A DNA stretch of 64,000 bases from Mimachlamys varia (GCA_947623455.1 OX392541.1:11536719-11600718); one strand, 5' to 3'; shown: positions 22,985-34,775, counted from the first letter of the stretch. Numbers and translations: made by a program. Notes: a model not told the origin generated them from the sequence alone.

Positions 22985-23470
22985 ATAATAATGAAATTAC
23001 GAAAGTGTCAACAAAACCATAACCATAACTCAAAATCGATTTAACCAGAGCCGAAATACGTAAAAGAATAAGAACTTGGCCCGTATTCATGAAACCGTTC
23101 TCGTGCTCAAAAATGCATTTTGTGCTCAAGCCGAATATTTTGTTTTGGCTCTTACTTGATAAGAACATCTTATTCTGTTCGTGATTTGAAAAGACATTTA
23201 AGAGATATAAAGCAGAACACTATTTCCAGTGTTTTGATTTTGCCTTTTAATCGTTTGATATGCTTTTAGCGAGTTATTCGAAAGCTGACTTGAGCGCAGA
23301 ATTCATACTTGGGCAAGAGAACGATTTCATAAATACGGGCCCAGGTGTTCCGGCAGAGTAAGCGTCTTCTGCTTCATCGACGACATCCGCTTTGTAAATC
23401 TCAAGTAAATATAACGGCCTCGAAGTGAGAACCGAGGCATCAAAAATTAATTGATCAAAAACACACGATT
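22985..23470 (-). mobile_element. PLE 3' tail interrupted by a MITE
   Basis: PLE tail sequence lies on both sides of a 267-bp element (23077-23343): GTGTCAACAAAACCATAA...AATCGATTTAACCAGAG before it and GGTGTTCCGGCAGAGTAAGCG after it. About 45 bp of the usual tail is also deleted just before the insertion. Confidence 0.75.
23077..23343. repeat. MITE, TIR TGGGCCCGTATTCATGAAACC
   Basis: Terminal inverted repeats of about 30 bp (GGCCCGTATTCATGAAACC and complement). The sister copy at 34905-35176 occupies the same position in another PLE tail. Confidence 0.75.
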
Positions 23471-24158
23471 CCGCAATTGTAAATACAATTTTCGGCAAAC
23501 ATACGAGGTTTCCTTATTGAGTCCACATTGTCGACACTTCATTGAGGAGTCTTATATATATATTCAGCCTTGTAGTACTGAATAATTCACTAACCTCTAT
23601 CTAAATACTTCTCGTGGCTACAAGCAATCATTTCATACTCTAGGTCAGAAACATAGGTTTTATCGCTGACACGCATATCAAATCACATTGACTGTCACCT
23701 ACTTCTAAAAAATGAATTATGCATTCAAATTTAATTTCAATGGATTTGACATGATAGGGTCATGGTGTCAAACAATTAATAAGTTTACGTCCCAGCCATA
23801 TTAACGAGAATGTTGCACAGTGTGACATTTACTTTTCACTCATGTTTGATTACGCGACAAACAAAGACAACACTGTAATGTTGAATTAATACATTCAGGT
23901 GAAATATGGCGACTATCACGATCTTCATCGGAGCCATAAGTCTTAATCCATATTTGGTATTAATCCCTACATATTTGTATCATATATTTACATTCTGTGT
24001 TGATTTCGCTTAAATATTATTAGTAAAAAAAATGTAATGTTTATAAACATTTTCTACGGGTTGGAAAAATAAGATTTATGTAAAGATTATATTACACAAC
24101 CAAAAAAAAGAAAAAGGTTTTAAGTGTCGATAACTAGTACGATATGTACCCTGTCACC

Positions 24159-24440
24159 TTAAGCTTTGTTTATGACTTTGGCATAGATGTGCGAGAGTCT
24201 GTGAACCCCCTCATCTCGATTCAGAACCGGCCTACTACGGCGTATCCAGATGACTTCTTTGATCTGCCGTCTCAGCAGATTGCTGGCTTTGTCTAATACT
24301 TTTGAGTGTTCCCAGTCAATCACATGATTTTTTTCTGTATAACATGATCTGTGATTACCGATTTGTTTATCTGAGACTTCGCCTGCTTTCTTTTCTGATG
24401 TGGCGAATTTCTTTCCTTCTTGGGTGTCTGTATCTTTCCG
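24159..24440 (-). pseudogene. PLE GIY-YIG endonuclease C-terminal remnant (copy 2)
   Basis: An open frame ending at 24159 encodes EKKAGEVSDKQIGNHRSC, then NHVIDWEHSKVLDKASN, IKEVIWIRRSRPVLNRDEG and LSHIY. The segments 'H-x-I-D-W', 'IKE-x-IWIR' and 'NRDEG-x-x-x-LSH-x-Y' are the familiar C-terminal end of GIY-YIG endonucleases in Penelope-like elements. The GIY-YIG core itself and any RT are missing, and the N-terminal part of the longer open frame (up to 24602) does not resemble the family. An inverted repeat of about 30 bp (24172-24205 and 24465-24495) brackets the remnant. It represents a lineage different from the RT element at 9183-10977. Confidence 0.65.
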
Positions 24441-24654
24441 GTGTTCACCAAGACGATTTAAGATGAGGGGGTTCACAGACTCTCGCAAATTTAATGACTT
24501 GATATAAACATTAACTAGTAAGGTGTACCGAATATATGTAATCATTAAAAAGATGAAAGAAAACGGAAGCCTGCATAAACAGAACAAAGGTAACACTGTC
24601 ACGTAATTCCATTAAGAATTTACAATGTATGACTAGTCAGTATTATTCAGATCT

Positions 24655-25625
24655 GATCGGAAATAATTTTATAAAACAAATAGACGCTTGATAGTTGCCT
24701 GTCTTGTTTTGTTTTGGGCTTATGTCACTGAAACTTTTAAAATGATAATCAAGAGAGGGCGGTGGCCCCTCCCACCCCCGAGAAAGTTTCTTCATATTCG
24801 ATAGGAGACAGTGTTTCGCATTCAGTTTCTGACACAGCCACATGCAGTTTCATACACCGGATAACCTGCTAGAAACCTGAAAATATGTTTGGTGTACCAA
24901 CCATAAGTTAAAGGTTACTTACAGTGTATCTAACTATGACGTCAATAACAATGTTCGCGACAAAAACTTTGAAGTTTGTGTAAAATCATCTTCCACAGTT
25001 TCTATCAAAGTTATCACGCCCAAGATCATTTTGATCTAAGACAAACATATTGTTGAATGTTTCTAAAGGTTCTTAACTTCATGGATATTTTTCATTAATG
25101 AAAATTATGAACAATCAAAACACTGCTTTCAAACGACAATGCTTAAATGTAATAAACAGAGTACCTTACAGTATCTTCCTCCAGTAAATAACAACAATAT
25201 TTCAATAGACGTTTAATAGTTGCTTGTCTTGTTTTGGGCTCATGTCACTTAAATTTTAAAATGATAATTAAGAGGGGACGGGGGCCCTCTCGCTCCCCCT
25301 AGAAAGTGCCCAAATATTCGAAAGGAGACACCGTTTCCAATTGCGTTTCTGCAACAGCCATCTTATGCTTCATTACTTCATAACCCGTCCGATTACCTGC
25401 TAGGAACTTGAAAATATGTTTGGTTAACCATCTTGAAAGTACGTGAATGGAAAGGTCACTTACTTAACTATGACGTCAATAACGGTTTTTCGCGACAAAA
25501 CCTTTGAAGTGTGTAAAGTCACCTTTCAAAGTTTCTGACAAAGTTATCACGACCGGAATTATTTTGTCCTAAGACAAACATGTTGTTGAATGTATCGAAA
25601 GGTTCTTAACTTCCTGGGGGAATAG
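24655..25625. repeat. Tandem duplication of about 540 bp
   Basis: Units 24655-25095 and 25203-25625 are colinear: TTGTCTTGTTTTG-GGCT, GGGCCCCT-like pyrimidine block, ACAGCCA, GAAAATATGTTTGGT, AACTATGACGTCAATAAC, GTTATCACG and GGTTCTTAACTTC. They are about 80 percent alike by eye and non-coding; the 66-codon minus frame at 24643-24843 is broken in the second unit. Confidence 0.65.
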
Positions 25626-25900
25626 AATCCTATGTACAATTGTATTTAATTTTCATAAATGAAATAAAGAAAACCATTTGTTTTATAAAAGTAATATTTT
25701 TTAAATCACGGCTTACAAACTGCAATGCGTTAATCAAAAGCTCGAATTTGCTATAAAAATGTAATAAACAATGTACTTTACAGCATATTCAGTAATATCA
25801 TCAATATTTTCATAATGTGGCTAATATTTGCATCACAATCGTAAAAAGTATTCAAATATTTGCTCCACTCGTGAAAACATTATTCAGTATAGATATCTTC

Positions 25901-26080
25901 TACAGTTGAACCTCGTTATCTCGAATTCGTATCACTCAGAGACTCTATTTAATTCGAAGTATTTCGTCGATCCCGACCAAACGTTACACTAGCATTCAAA
26001 CTCGCCTAATTCGAATACAACATGTAGGTTAACTCGAAGTTTTACCACGTCGACTCCGCGATAACGGAGTTAGACAGCAT
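25901..26080. repeat. mariner/Tc1-type MITE remnant
   Basis: TACAGTTGAACCTCGTTATC opens the element, and CGACTCCGCGATAACGGAG is the decayed complementary end. AATTCGAA and TAACTCGAAG lie between, a familiar mariner-class MITE pattern. Confidence 0.55.
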
Positions 26081-26325
26081 TGACCCCCTTTTATTTATTC
26101 TGAAATTATAACCCGGTAAACGTTTTATTCTGAAATTGTCATTAGTTTATGACTGGATATTCATAAAGTCTGGTTAAGTAAACATAATAACCAACAACAC
26201 CTCGCTATATCTGTCAAGCTTAATTCTAAATAGAAAAACCTCGTAATGTAGGTGTCAATCATAAGTCACTGCATATCAGCATAAAGTGAGCTAAACAAGG
26301 ACAATTATATCCCCAAAGTATGATA

Positions 26326-26516
26326 TAAAGTTGAACCTTGCAATCTCGAACCTGCAAAACTCGAATACCCTTATTTATTCGATGTATTTCATCGATCCCT
26401 GTTTTACTTTATACCAAACATTGGAATTGGTTGAATTCAAAAACTTGGATGACTCGAAGTTTCCCAATCGATTTCGCCGACTCCGAGTTAACGAAGTTCG
26501 GCTTCATGAATTTTGA
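26326..26516. repeat. mariner/Tc1-type MITE remnant, second copy
   Basis: AGTTGAACCTTGCAATCTCGAAC, shown here by its first bases, opens a second copy ending CCGAGTTAACGAAGTTCGGC. The two overlapping 61-codon frames on the plus strand are artefacts of it. Confidence 0.55.
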
Positions 26517-27260
26517 TGGTTAATGTTTTTAATTAAAGTAAAACTGATCAATCATATTGACATAGATTCGTTATCTTTCTTTATATGTTACGAAACTAGG
26601 ATTGTTATCAATGGTAGATAGCTAAAATATTCAAATTAAAATAAATAAATATTAATGTCAAATTCAAAAGATTAATGATTGTAATAAATTTTAATTTGAG
26701 GATTTTATTGACTTCGAAAGCGTGAATAACTATTAATAAATTCTATATACAATCAAACAAATTTGATATATATGCAACAATAAAAATTTGAGTCATAAAA
26801 CTAGGAATATTGACAAGGTTATGTAAGTAATGAATCAAATTCAATATATGACGTAATATGAACTGTTTATATTACCACTGCATCGTTTTGACAAATCAAA
26901 GTTTCCTTGTCACACAGATAAACGTCATGAGAACATTTGTTTTTTTTCTGAAATTGTTTTAACTCTCGTAAGGACAATTTTTACTTTTGTCTTATTTCGA
27001 AAATTACACAATTAAAGATACATATAAAAATATCTTAAAAGAAGAGAGAACAAAACGTGATTTTTTCAACGAAAGGAGATGCGAAAATGGTGCTCTGGTA
27101 GCTTAAGTTCAGCCCCAAAGTCTATCGCACATTCATTAAGTCTAAATCATGTTATGATAGGGACCGTCATTGGTGTAGATCGAAAGAATTTTGAATGAAG
27201 ACATAAAAAGAATTGTACAAAAGACACCGACGAGAATAGCACTTTTATAATTCAAGAAGA

Positions 27261-27336
27261 GATACAGTCGAGCCAAATAATGAAAATATATGCACTAAAC
27301 GGCTGTTTCGTCCTTCTAGGACTCTTCATTGATGTT
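27261..27336 (-). repeat. H-family repeat, copy 4, short fragment
   Basis: GATACAGT-CGAGCCAAATAATG mirrors the family's GATACAGTATGCCGAAAAATG and leads into the ribozyme; the sequence after the ribozyme is unrelated. Confidence 0.55.
27292..27335 (-). ncRNA. Hammerhead ribozyme remnant, core-mutated
   Basis: Stem II GTCC/GGAC with loop TAGAA and the CGAAAC block are intact. C3 of the core is A (ATGAAGA), stem I is largely unpaired, and the triplet is GTT. Probably inactive. Confidence 0.55.
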
Positions 27337-28387
27337 GAGTACATGCCATAAAATTCAACATTTAATGAGAAAATGCATCAGGGTTGACAAGAAAATTCAG
27401 TTAACAGAGAGGAGTGCTATTTTAATATGCCCAGGAGTGAACTATCTTTAAACGGTATTTTTCAAAGAGCAGCTCTTTTTAATTAATGACGGAATATTAT
27501 CATATTGTGATAACCATTTTCTCTGATAATATTTCTTTCCTCTTTATAAAAATTGACTGTCAAAACCATCTTATCTACCACAATTGTTTGTAAATTAAGT
27601 TCATTACCTTAATTAACAAACAAATGCTCATGGCAAATTCCTACGTAAACAACTGTTTTTCTTCATAGAATAGGAAACATTGCATACAAATGCTGTTTTA
27701 AAATTTGACAATGACGTAATTTAGGGTTTTTTTATTCATTAAACACATTCTTCTATTTATTCCTTTTCACAATATCTTCCTTACAGAGCATTTTTATAAA
27801 TTATAATGTAGTTAGCGCGAATCATGAGAAACCATTAAAACTGACAGTTTACTTATTACATGTCACTACATTCTAAATTATAGGTTGTCCTTTCGAAATT
27901 CCGTTACACAGTAGACTTTGTAGAAACTGAGTGTTAACACTAGGTTCCTATCCCTGGCGGTAATCGTGACTAGCATTGTAATTAAAGCCACGAATGGGAC
28001 AGTTACCTGTCGCAACAATATTTCAGTTAATTTAATAAGTAAATAATATTTATATTTTTTTAAATTAAAAATTCCATTGACTTAAAAAATAGTGGATATC
28101 TGTTAAAAACATATGACTTTTGCTATAAAACATTTAAGAATTAAAATTTTCATTAAAGAAATAAATATAATTTTTTTTACGTTATAAGGAAAATTTCATG
28201 TAAATCATCTGTTTGAAAATACATATATACAATTATTTTGATATCAATTACCAAAGCATTTTGTAGGAAGGAAATGTACCTAAGCTATACTTTACATATA
28301 CTTGAAAACATGTTCAGTTCGTAAGTTGAAAGAACGAACACATGATTTACATTTGAATAAGTTTTGAAATAAGGTTGGAACACTTAC

Positions 28388-28442
28388 CTGGTTTAACGAA
28401 AGCTAATAATAGCAAGCAAGCGAAAAGGAAACAGGTCCCCAT
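28388..28442 (-). CDS. LamG gene exon 1b: start codon and signal peptide
   Basis: ATG at 28442 opens 18 codons beginning MGTCFLFACLLLLAF and ends at a consensus donor (CCAG/GTAAGTG) after one base of the next codon. The Met, short polar start and Leu/Ala/Phe-rich core are a typical signal peptide. The phase-1 junction joins exactly to the acceptor at 21364, which restores Gly-Leu-Gln-Gln. Upstream in minus-strand sense there is a TATATA-like stretch around 28522-28530 that could be the core promoter, leaving a short leader. The exon lies between EGF-coding exons and the main LamG exons, which suggests an internal promoter producing an EGF-less isoform. Confidence 0.75.
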
Positions 28443-28680
28443 CTTGTCTTTTAGGTTTTAAAGTGATACAATATGACAGCCTATTTACACAAATCCTGAG
28501 CCGGATTACGGAGTTCTAAACAATATATGTATCCGCTAAAGAAAGTAGTTCCTTTTCATCACGATTTTGATTCAAAAATATATGTTTACATCGCTTACAA
28601 ATGTATTTCAAATACGAAACATGCATATTAAGGAATGATATGTAAACAGGCTCATACCAATTGATGGTTTAAGTATTCTA

Positions 28681-29290
28681 ATGTCACAGAGGTCAGCTCA
28701 CGAAAGGTATTTGCATATCACACAATTGCAATTGATGACGTCACTTGACGGGCGTGACAATTTTAATTATGTTAATTATTTATTTATGGTTCGCTATTTA
28801 CGTTGCAGGCGATATTTACGCGTCATTATTCATAGAACAAAGGAATTAATTGAAAATTTACATACGAAAAGTTGAAGAATGTAAATTGATAACTGGAATA
28901 AATTTTACAAGTTACAATGAGAAATATGTTTTACATTTTAATCTTTTACAAACACAAGGGGTTATTCAAGTAGAATATATGTAGTACGTCCATTCAGTTT
29001 AATAATGATGCCAAGCGTACGTTTGCTGTGTACAATGAAACTTATAAAGAACTAGATGTGTCAGTGGGACACGAAGGTCCCCTGCTGACAACCAAAGATA
29101 AGTATATAGCTTTTTTAGCGTCATTGACTTTTTAATAGGTATACTCATAACTTACAACACTAAACATTGTTTCACGATGGCTTATTTACAATGCTTATTA
29201 AAAGCGGAAAATTAGCATGAATATTATATTTACTTCCTCAATCCCAAATTCATAACTATGATAACACGTTAAACTAGAACTGTAAGCCAA
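28681..29290. other. Upstream of exon 1b, nothing firm
   Basis: AT-rich DNA. A 'GTGTCAGTGGGACACGAAGGTCCCC' type stretch near 29060-29085 looks like a dispersed-repeat boundary. No exon is visible; the 64-codon frame at 28681-28875 has no family resemblance. Confidence 0.35.
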
Positions 29291-29560
29291 TGGCTAACTT
29301 ATACCCCCCACCCCTACCTTTGCAATAAAACAATTATAAGGCAATATTGATGACGAACAATTTTTTATCTGCAGATACACTACACAGCGTCCCAAACATC
29401 CTTTTGAAGTTTCATTGAAATTGGTTGACAGGTTTAGGAACATTTTTGCAGCCAGAATTTTTCAATAAAAACCTGTTTATAGTGGCATGGTTACTATAGC
29501 AACCAAAATGCTGCAAAATGTAATCTGCATGCATGTATACACATAGTCCATAACATCTGG
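29290..29560 (-). repeat. Dispersed repeat with GGTTACTATAGCAACC
   Basis: It contains TTTCATTGAAATTGGTTGAC, AAAACCTGTTTATAG and GCATGGTTACTATAGCAACC, and resembles 1860-2050 in opposite orientation. Confidence 0.5.
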
Positions 29561-29865
29561 GTCAAGAAATATCGACTTGTGTTAAGTTTGTCATTTGTTT
29601 CACAAAATGCCAATCCTTTTTTGATAGATTTCACCCACTCATTCCATTTGATGGAGTCTCCCGATACTCTCGGACCTTTAAGTGATGATATTCAGATTGC
29701 CGGATACTATGTGTCCAGCTGAACCATAGGAAAATGGGAATGAGAACATGAACATGAACCATGTACCCTTCATCAGTCAAGTGCCAGAAAAACATAATTT
29801 ACACCTTTGTGTGAATATGTTTTGCTGGATATTTGTCTAATGAAGGTGAAAGGGTACATTATAAG

Positions 29866-30004
29866 TTATATAGTCACTAACTGACCCTCTATAGAGCCAT
29901 AGGGGATCAGTAAAATTTATAGGGGGCGAGGGCGGAGCCCAAGCCCCCTATATATTTTACTGACCCTCTATGGTTCTATAGAGGGTCAGTTAGTGACTAT
30001 ATAA
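29866..30004. repeat. Near-perfect 139-bp palindrome
   Basis: Arms of 62 bp (29866-29927 and 29943-30004) pair with about four mismatches around a 15-nt GC-rich loop. Motifs include ACTGACCCTCTATGG. A short relative hairpin, GTGACCCTCTAT...ATAGAGGGTCAC, lies at 30210-30246. It is a cruciform-capable foldback. Confidence 0.8.
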
Positions 30005-30839
30005 CGAATTTATCGCATCGAGGACACTTTTTAAACACATTATACGGAATCAACATAATCAGTAATTTCATTTATTGTATGATAAAACAATTCACGATTC
30101 TAGAAGCCATTTTTCAAAGATACAACCCATTTGATTTTCGAAGCGGTGGAACTTGTCGTCGCCATTAAATCAAACTGACCCTGTATAAAACTGGTAGCGC
30201 CATCTAACGTGCCAAAGTGACCCTCTATAGAAAAATAGAGGGTCACCACGTAACGTCTCTCAACCAATGATTTCATGACATTCTAGTCCGAGGTGCGATA
30301 AATCGCACTAGACACCGAAACGACACATAATACAGTAAATGATCGTGTAAAATAATATTTTCAAAAATAGAAAATTTTCATATAGGGCCTTACCTTAACA
30401 TAAGTAACATCAGTAAGGCATTCAACCGAATCATCTTACAGTGAATGACAATCGTTACGGGCTACTTACTACGTCAGGAATTAGCCATCTGTATGATAGG
30501 ACTATCACGCAAGACAACAAACGGTTTTTATTAGGTTTAGTGTGATGATAGGCATTCATTCATATCCGTTCTTACCACTATATATACCTTCTTAATTCTG
30601 AATGTCAAACAGAATACAGCATGTCATCACATGTCAATAATTATGACTAGCCGACCGAGCCTTCTTCGAGAAGTTCGCCTTCAGCTTCACCAAACACCAT
30701 AGTTCAAACAAGTAGGTTTTACATGAAGGCTAGCGACGGAATGTTTTGTCCTACAATGTATCTCCGATTATATTTCCCTTCATTTTCAAAAAGCTCATAC
30801 ATACATGTAACACTAGGCACATTCACGCCACCACCAACA

Positions 30840-31410
30840 ACAAAAAAACTAGAAATGTCTTCGAGACATAAATGTCCCCGCCCTCATTCAAAATTGAATA
30901 AAACTTGAACAATGCCTTTTTCGATTTTGACCAAGAGGCCATGAAATGTCTCCCATTTTGGTTTTCACAAAATGAATGCTGCCATTGCTTTTTTTTGCCA
31001 GATTACATATACATACCAAAGTTCATTTATATCGGACAATATTAAAATGTCGACCAATCAGAAGCCTTTATTGGGCGGTCATCTTGAAACGTAATGCCAT
31101 ATATTTTTGTTTGTAATGATTCTCGTCCCAGTATGATCCCTCCCATAACGTTTCATAATAATCGGATAAGTAGAAGAAGATTTATTACAGGGTATGTTTT
31201 AGCCAATCATATACCGTGGCGGCCATCTTGGATGCTAGATGAAAAAAAAGAGCAAGGTTCATGCTTATTATGTTTGCAATGTTTGATGACAATCACATCA
31301 GTGGTTATTTAAATAAGCTGGTTAGATTACCATGGGACGAGACGGGACGGGATGGGACGGACATTGGTAACACTATATATGCCCCCCCCCCATTTCATGG
31401 CGGGGGCATA
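30840..31410 (+). repeat. Dispersed repeat, TGTCTTCGAGACATAAATG to GGCGGGGGCATAA
   Basis: It opens with a TGTCTTCGAGACA palindrome, holds CCAATCAGAAGCC and ACCATGGGACGAGACGGGACGG, and ends in a C10 tract and a GGGGGCATAAAA end. The plus-strand frames of 61-84 codons (30723-31515) lie over it and are not genes. Confidence 0.5.
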
Positions 31411-31419
31411 AAAAACACG

Positions 31420-32185
31420 AGCAACAACTGGAGGAAGACGTATATAATGAACGGCAGGTTACAATCATTAGGCTTAATATCACTGCTCCAATGTTTTTAT
31501 GCCAATATTACATAAAAGAGTAGCTATGTACGAGATAAAAAAACAACAGGCGCCCAAAAGAAGTATGCAAAGAGGTACCGTGATGCGTTTACAGAACCAG
31601 ACATCAAATTGACCGCTCGTAGTATGTTTTGTCAAAAGATCGTGTTTAGAGAGGTAGTTTTTTTATACGATACTATAATAACTGTTTGTTATATGTAAAT
31701 GCAAATAAATCAATGAAAAGAACAAATGTGCTACGTTTGAATAGAAGCAGTGTACTTTTCTTCTTTGACATTGAAAGTAGGTCAGAGTAATTTATGTGCT
31801 GAAACTTTATAGCACCTAAACCTTGATACAATAAATGTACCTGCTGCCGAATATCACGCCTTAGACCAAATACCTATAAGGAAGTAATTTTACCCCTATC
31901 TTTGTCGCGTGATCCTTTCTATAACTCCAAATTGATCTTTATCTTTAATATCTTATATAGAAATATGCTGGTTTACAGCAGTAAAACGACTCCAAAAGTT
32001 ACATCTAGTGGGATGTTACTGCGTCATAAGTGTAACATGGCCATTTAAACGAACCTTAAGATACATTTAATTATGAAATTTTCACCCAAAGAAGCTACAA
32101 GCCTAATACAAATTTCATAATTCAAGACAATGTTTGTCTGATTTGTAAAATTAAAGTTAGTTGTGTTCTAGGTTTCGGTGGTCTT
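31420..32185. other. Intronic DNA, nothing recognised
   Basis: AT-rich, with no exon signal on either strand and no inverted-repeat border. Confidence 0.35.
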
Positions 32186-32191
32186 ATTAAT

Positions 32192-32420
32192 GATGACGTA
32201 ACACTCACATATGCTGCACCTTTTGAATTTAGTAATATATACAGTATGCCGAAAAATGAATTAAAACTGCATAATACAGCTGTTTTGTCTCATATGACTC
32301 TTCAGTGATGTCTAAACTAATGTAGAAGCAGATGGGTCAGGTACGTAAAACCCCTTTAATTTATGAATTTAGAAGGAAAATGAAACTAGTTCTGTGTAAT
32401 GAAAATGTGTATACTAATAA
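32192..32420 (-). repeat. H-family repeat, copy 5
   Basis: GATGACGTAACACTCACATATGC opens it on the plus strand, and CCCCTTTAATTTATGAATTTAG closes it. About 30 bp after the ribozyme (GGGGCCAAAAGG...) is deleted. Confidence 0.7.
32269..32310 (-). ncRNA. Hammerhead ribozyme, core-mutated
   Basis: CTGAAGA is intact and stem II is GTC/GAC with an ATATGA loop. The GAAA segment reads AAAA (G12 changed), a position essential for catalysis. Stem I is CATCA/TTATG, one mismatch. Confidence 0.6.
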
Positions 32421-32599
32421 CAATATTAATTTTGACACTAACATTCTCTGCACCGGAAAGTTGTTTTTAAACACCCTAAGCTGTTAATATAATTTAACCA
32501 ACCTTTCACAGATTAATCTGATGAAATAATCAGGTTAAGATTGTAAAATATCCTGATATTGTCTTAGATTTAAGAAGCATGAAATCCTGAATATATCAA

Positions 32600-32945
32600 T
32601 ACAAAAAATAAAAATACCGAAACACCGATAATACCGACACGTTAACAAAATCATAATCCGAACTCCAAATCGATTGAAATAGGGGCAAACTTTGAACAAA
32701 AGAAAGATTTACATGGAGATCCTGGTAAAAGTATAAGAGAATTAGACCAGATGTTCCGGAAGAGTAAGCGTCTTCTGTTTCATCGACGAAACCAGCCATT
32801 CAAATATTGGTCACATGCAAGTTAATATCAAGTCTTCAATGTGAGAACCGACTCATCATTCTCAATCACAACAATTAACGCAAGAACGAGCATACTAAAA
32901 AACATCAATTTTCATATCACACAAAATGTTTCTCAATGAGAATAC
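32600..32945 (-). mobile_element. 5'-truncated PLE 3' tail
   Basis: The minus-strand frame MAGFVDETEDAYSSGTSG remains open through NLSFVQSLPLF and beyond. The 3' end lies near 32600. Confidence 0.75.
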
Positions 32946-32949
32946 ATAA

Positions 32950-33425
32950 GAGAATATTGAAGCGAATAATGTCCCAATAAGACAAAGATGGCGACGATAA
33001 AACCTGCTCATATGATTAAAAGAGGCTATAATCCCGTCGACCATTTTTAAAGAATTCTATAATAGTTTAAAAAATGCAAAAATAAAAAAGATAAATAAAT
33101 AAAACCGCTAGATATTTGTAAATTTATGTCGATAACGTTCGTATCATCAACGTCTTGGATATAAGGGCATACCAAACAATGTAAGGGACTGTTGTCATTT
33201 TAACAATGTCTAGATTGTTCTCAAAGGAAAACCTGCGCAAATTTGTATCAAAACATGTACTGATTTTCTATGGAATAAAGTTGTCAGTGAGTACTTAAAG
33301 AGCGATGTGTGTGGAATGTTTTGAAAACACCTTTCTCGCATTTACGCTACCTGTAAGCAGATGGTTGTCGTAAACCTGCCAAAACTACCATAAAAGTGAG
33401 AACTTCATTCTCAATCACATCCATG
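32950..33425. repeat. Duplicated intronic segment, unit 1
   Basis: It is colinear with 34300-34775: AAAGAGGCTA-AAT-CCG, CGTATCATC, CCAAA-AATGTAAGGGA, AAAACCTGCG, CGATGTGTG and CACCTTTCTCGCATTTA. Divergence is about a quarter by eye. Confidence 0.55.
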
Positions 33426-33639
33426 ACGCATACTAATCAGCTTATAATTTCTCTCAATAATGCGATGTTTTCAGAGTTCTCTCAACATTAATAGACTCAT
33501 TATGACAATAAAATATTTTTGTACATTATCTAATTTTAAATATATCTGAAGATATCAATCATATGATAATATTTCTAAATAAGTTCAACATATAAGCAAA
33601 TTACAATAATTGCAGAGTCCCCGATTAAGCCACAATTAA

Positions 33640-33955
33640 TCTTATTTGAGTAGTGGCACGGTACATAATATACATATTTTCGTAGTACACGATTTGAAGA
33701 TCTTTCTACAGATCTAATTTTAATTTTACTTCTAGATTCATAAATTTAAGGTGGTTTAAGCAACTGACCCTTCTGCTTTTAAATTAGTTTAGAAATTTTG
33801 GATTCTCACCTTTTGGCCTCTAGCATCACTGAAGAGTCCTAGGAGAACGAAACAGCTGTATGGTGCAGTTTAATTAATTTTTCGGCATGCTGTATCTATT
33901 ACTAAATTTAAAGGGTGCAGCCTATGTGTGTGTTATGTCATCTTTATAGATCATC
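33640..33955 (+). repeat. H-family repeat, copy 6, near full length
   Basis: From ATTTGAGTAGTGGCACGGTAC through the ribozyme to GTGTGTGTTATGTCATCTTT, all family blocks are present. Confidence 0.75.
33823..33866 (+). ncRNA. Hammerhead ribozyme, core intact
   Basis: Stem I is GCATCA/TGGTGC (5 pairs and one U-G), with CTGAAGA, GAAA and GTA cleavage after 33860. Stem II is GTCC/GAAC with one C-A mismatch. It is likely weakened rather than dead. Confidence 0.75.
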
Positions 33956-34039
33956 CAAACCAATTAGATCCATAAAATAACCAAAACATTCACAATTATG
34001 CAAACTTTTTCTCACTTCACATCAGTAAATATGATTGAA

Positions 34040-34260
34040 GATCAAAAGGTCTTGTAATAAAAACTGGCAGACGATACCGGTAGATGGAGTTGCAAGAAGT
34101 GACGAAACAGCGTAGTATTAAAATCAACTGTAATGACGATTTATCCTTAGTGGAAGCTTTAAACCTAGAGATTGGTCAAATTTCGTTTACCTGAAGAAAT
34201 GAAACATCCACTGCCAGCCGACGGTTTCGGCTTGACAAATGCCAGGTGTAAAAACAAATA
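34040..34260. repeat. Intronic segment duplicated at 35815-36020
   Basis: Shared blocks are GATACCGGTA, GAAGTGACGAA-CA, GATTGGTCAAAT, TCGTTTACCTGAAGAAATG and GGTTTCGGC-TGACAAA. Confidence 0.55.
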
Positions 34261-34299
34261 CTTGAAATTTAAAGGCTTGATTCATTCATGCTGATGAGA

Positions 34300-34775
34300 T
34301 GACATCTTCCATAATCTGAGCAAAATAGTTAAAGGAGGCTAAAATTCCGGTAATATTTTTTCCCGGTTGTCTTATTGCCTAGATTTATGTTTTGACAAAT
34401 TAAAAAATTCTACTAGAGACAATTGATACCAGCTTTGAAATATGTTGTATGAAAACGAACCACGATATGAAACATTTATAAACTTATGTTGATAATTCTC
34501 GTATCGTCACTCGATATTTATTAACATATTGGCTATATAAGAACATTCCAAATAATGTAAGGGAGTGCTGTAATTTTCAAAAGTTTCTAAATAGATTTTA
34601 ATTTGAAAACCTGCGTCAAAACTCAAAAGGTGTAATAATTTTCTAAGTATGGAACGAAAATACCAATGATAACTTAAGAGAACGATGTATGTTGATTGTT
34701 TTGATCAACACCTTTTTGACATTTATCGCATGAAAGCAGGTGGTAGACTAAAACATGTTAAAACTTCCATAAAAA
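34300..34775. repeat. Duplicated intronic segment, unit 2
   Basis: This is the partner of 32950-33425. It runs into the PLE tail at 34770. Confidence 0.55.

Larger units (their letters stand above)
26530..28385. other. Intron 1b of LamG gene, mostly unassigned AT-rich DNA
   Basis: Apart from the H fragment at 27261-27336 this stretch shows no exon or element border. An inverted AATATTATC pair near 27500 and A/T runs are the only local structure. Confidence 0.4.
12585..28442 (-). other. Gene locus: secreted chitin-binding/LamG protein, six exons
   Basis: Six minus-strand exons with GT-AG borders join without a phase conflict: 55, 789, 383, 91, 80 and 66 nt, totalling 1464 nt or 487 codons plus TGA. 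Intron phases are 1, 1, 0, 1, 0. The predicted product is extracellular. It has a signal peptide (about residues 1-18), a Gly/Asn/Gln/Pro-rich region (19-225), a Cys-rich segment with Cys at 232, 260, 271 and 273 that resembles the end of a peritrophin-A chitin-binding domain, and a LamG/concanavalin-like domain (about 282-481). In molluscs this pairing occurs in shell matrix proteins of the Pif/BMSP type, so a role in the organic shell framework is plausible, but no VWA domain is seen. The exons and phases are read directly; the function is inferred. Exons farther upstream (36465-36572, 48744-48872, 59063-59132) may belong to the same gene as an alternative 5' end. Confidence 0.8.

Noticed and set aside
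24441..24602. N-terminal extension of the endonuclease remnant (MTVLPLFCLCRLPF...)
   Set aside because: It does not align with GIY-YIG domains and includes the inverted repeat beside the remnant.
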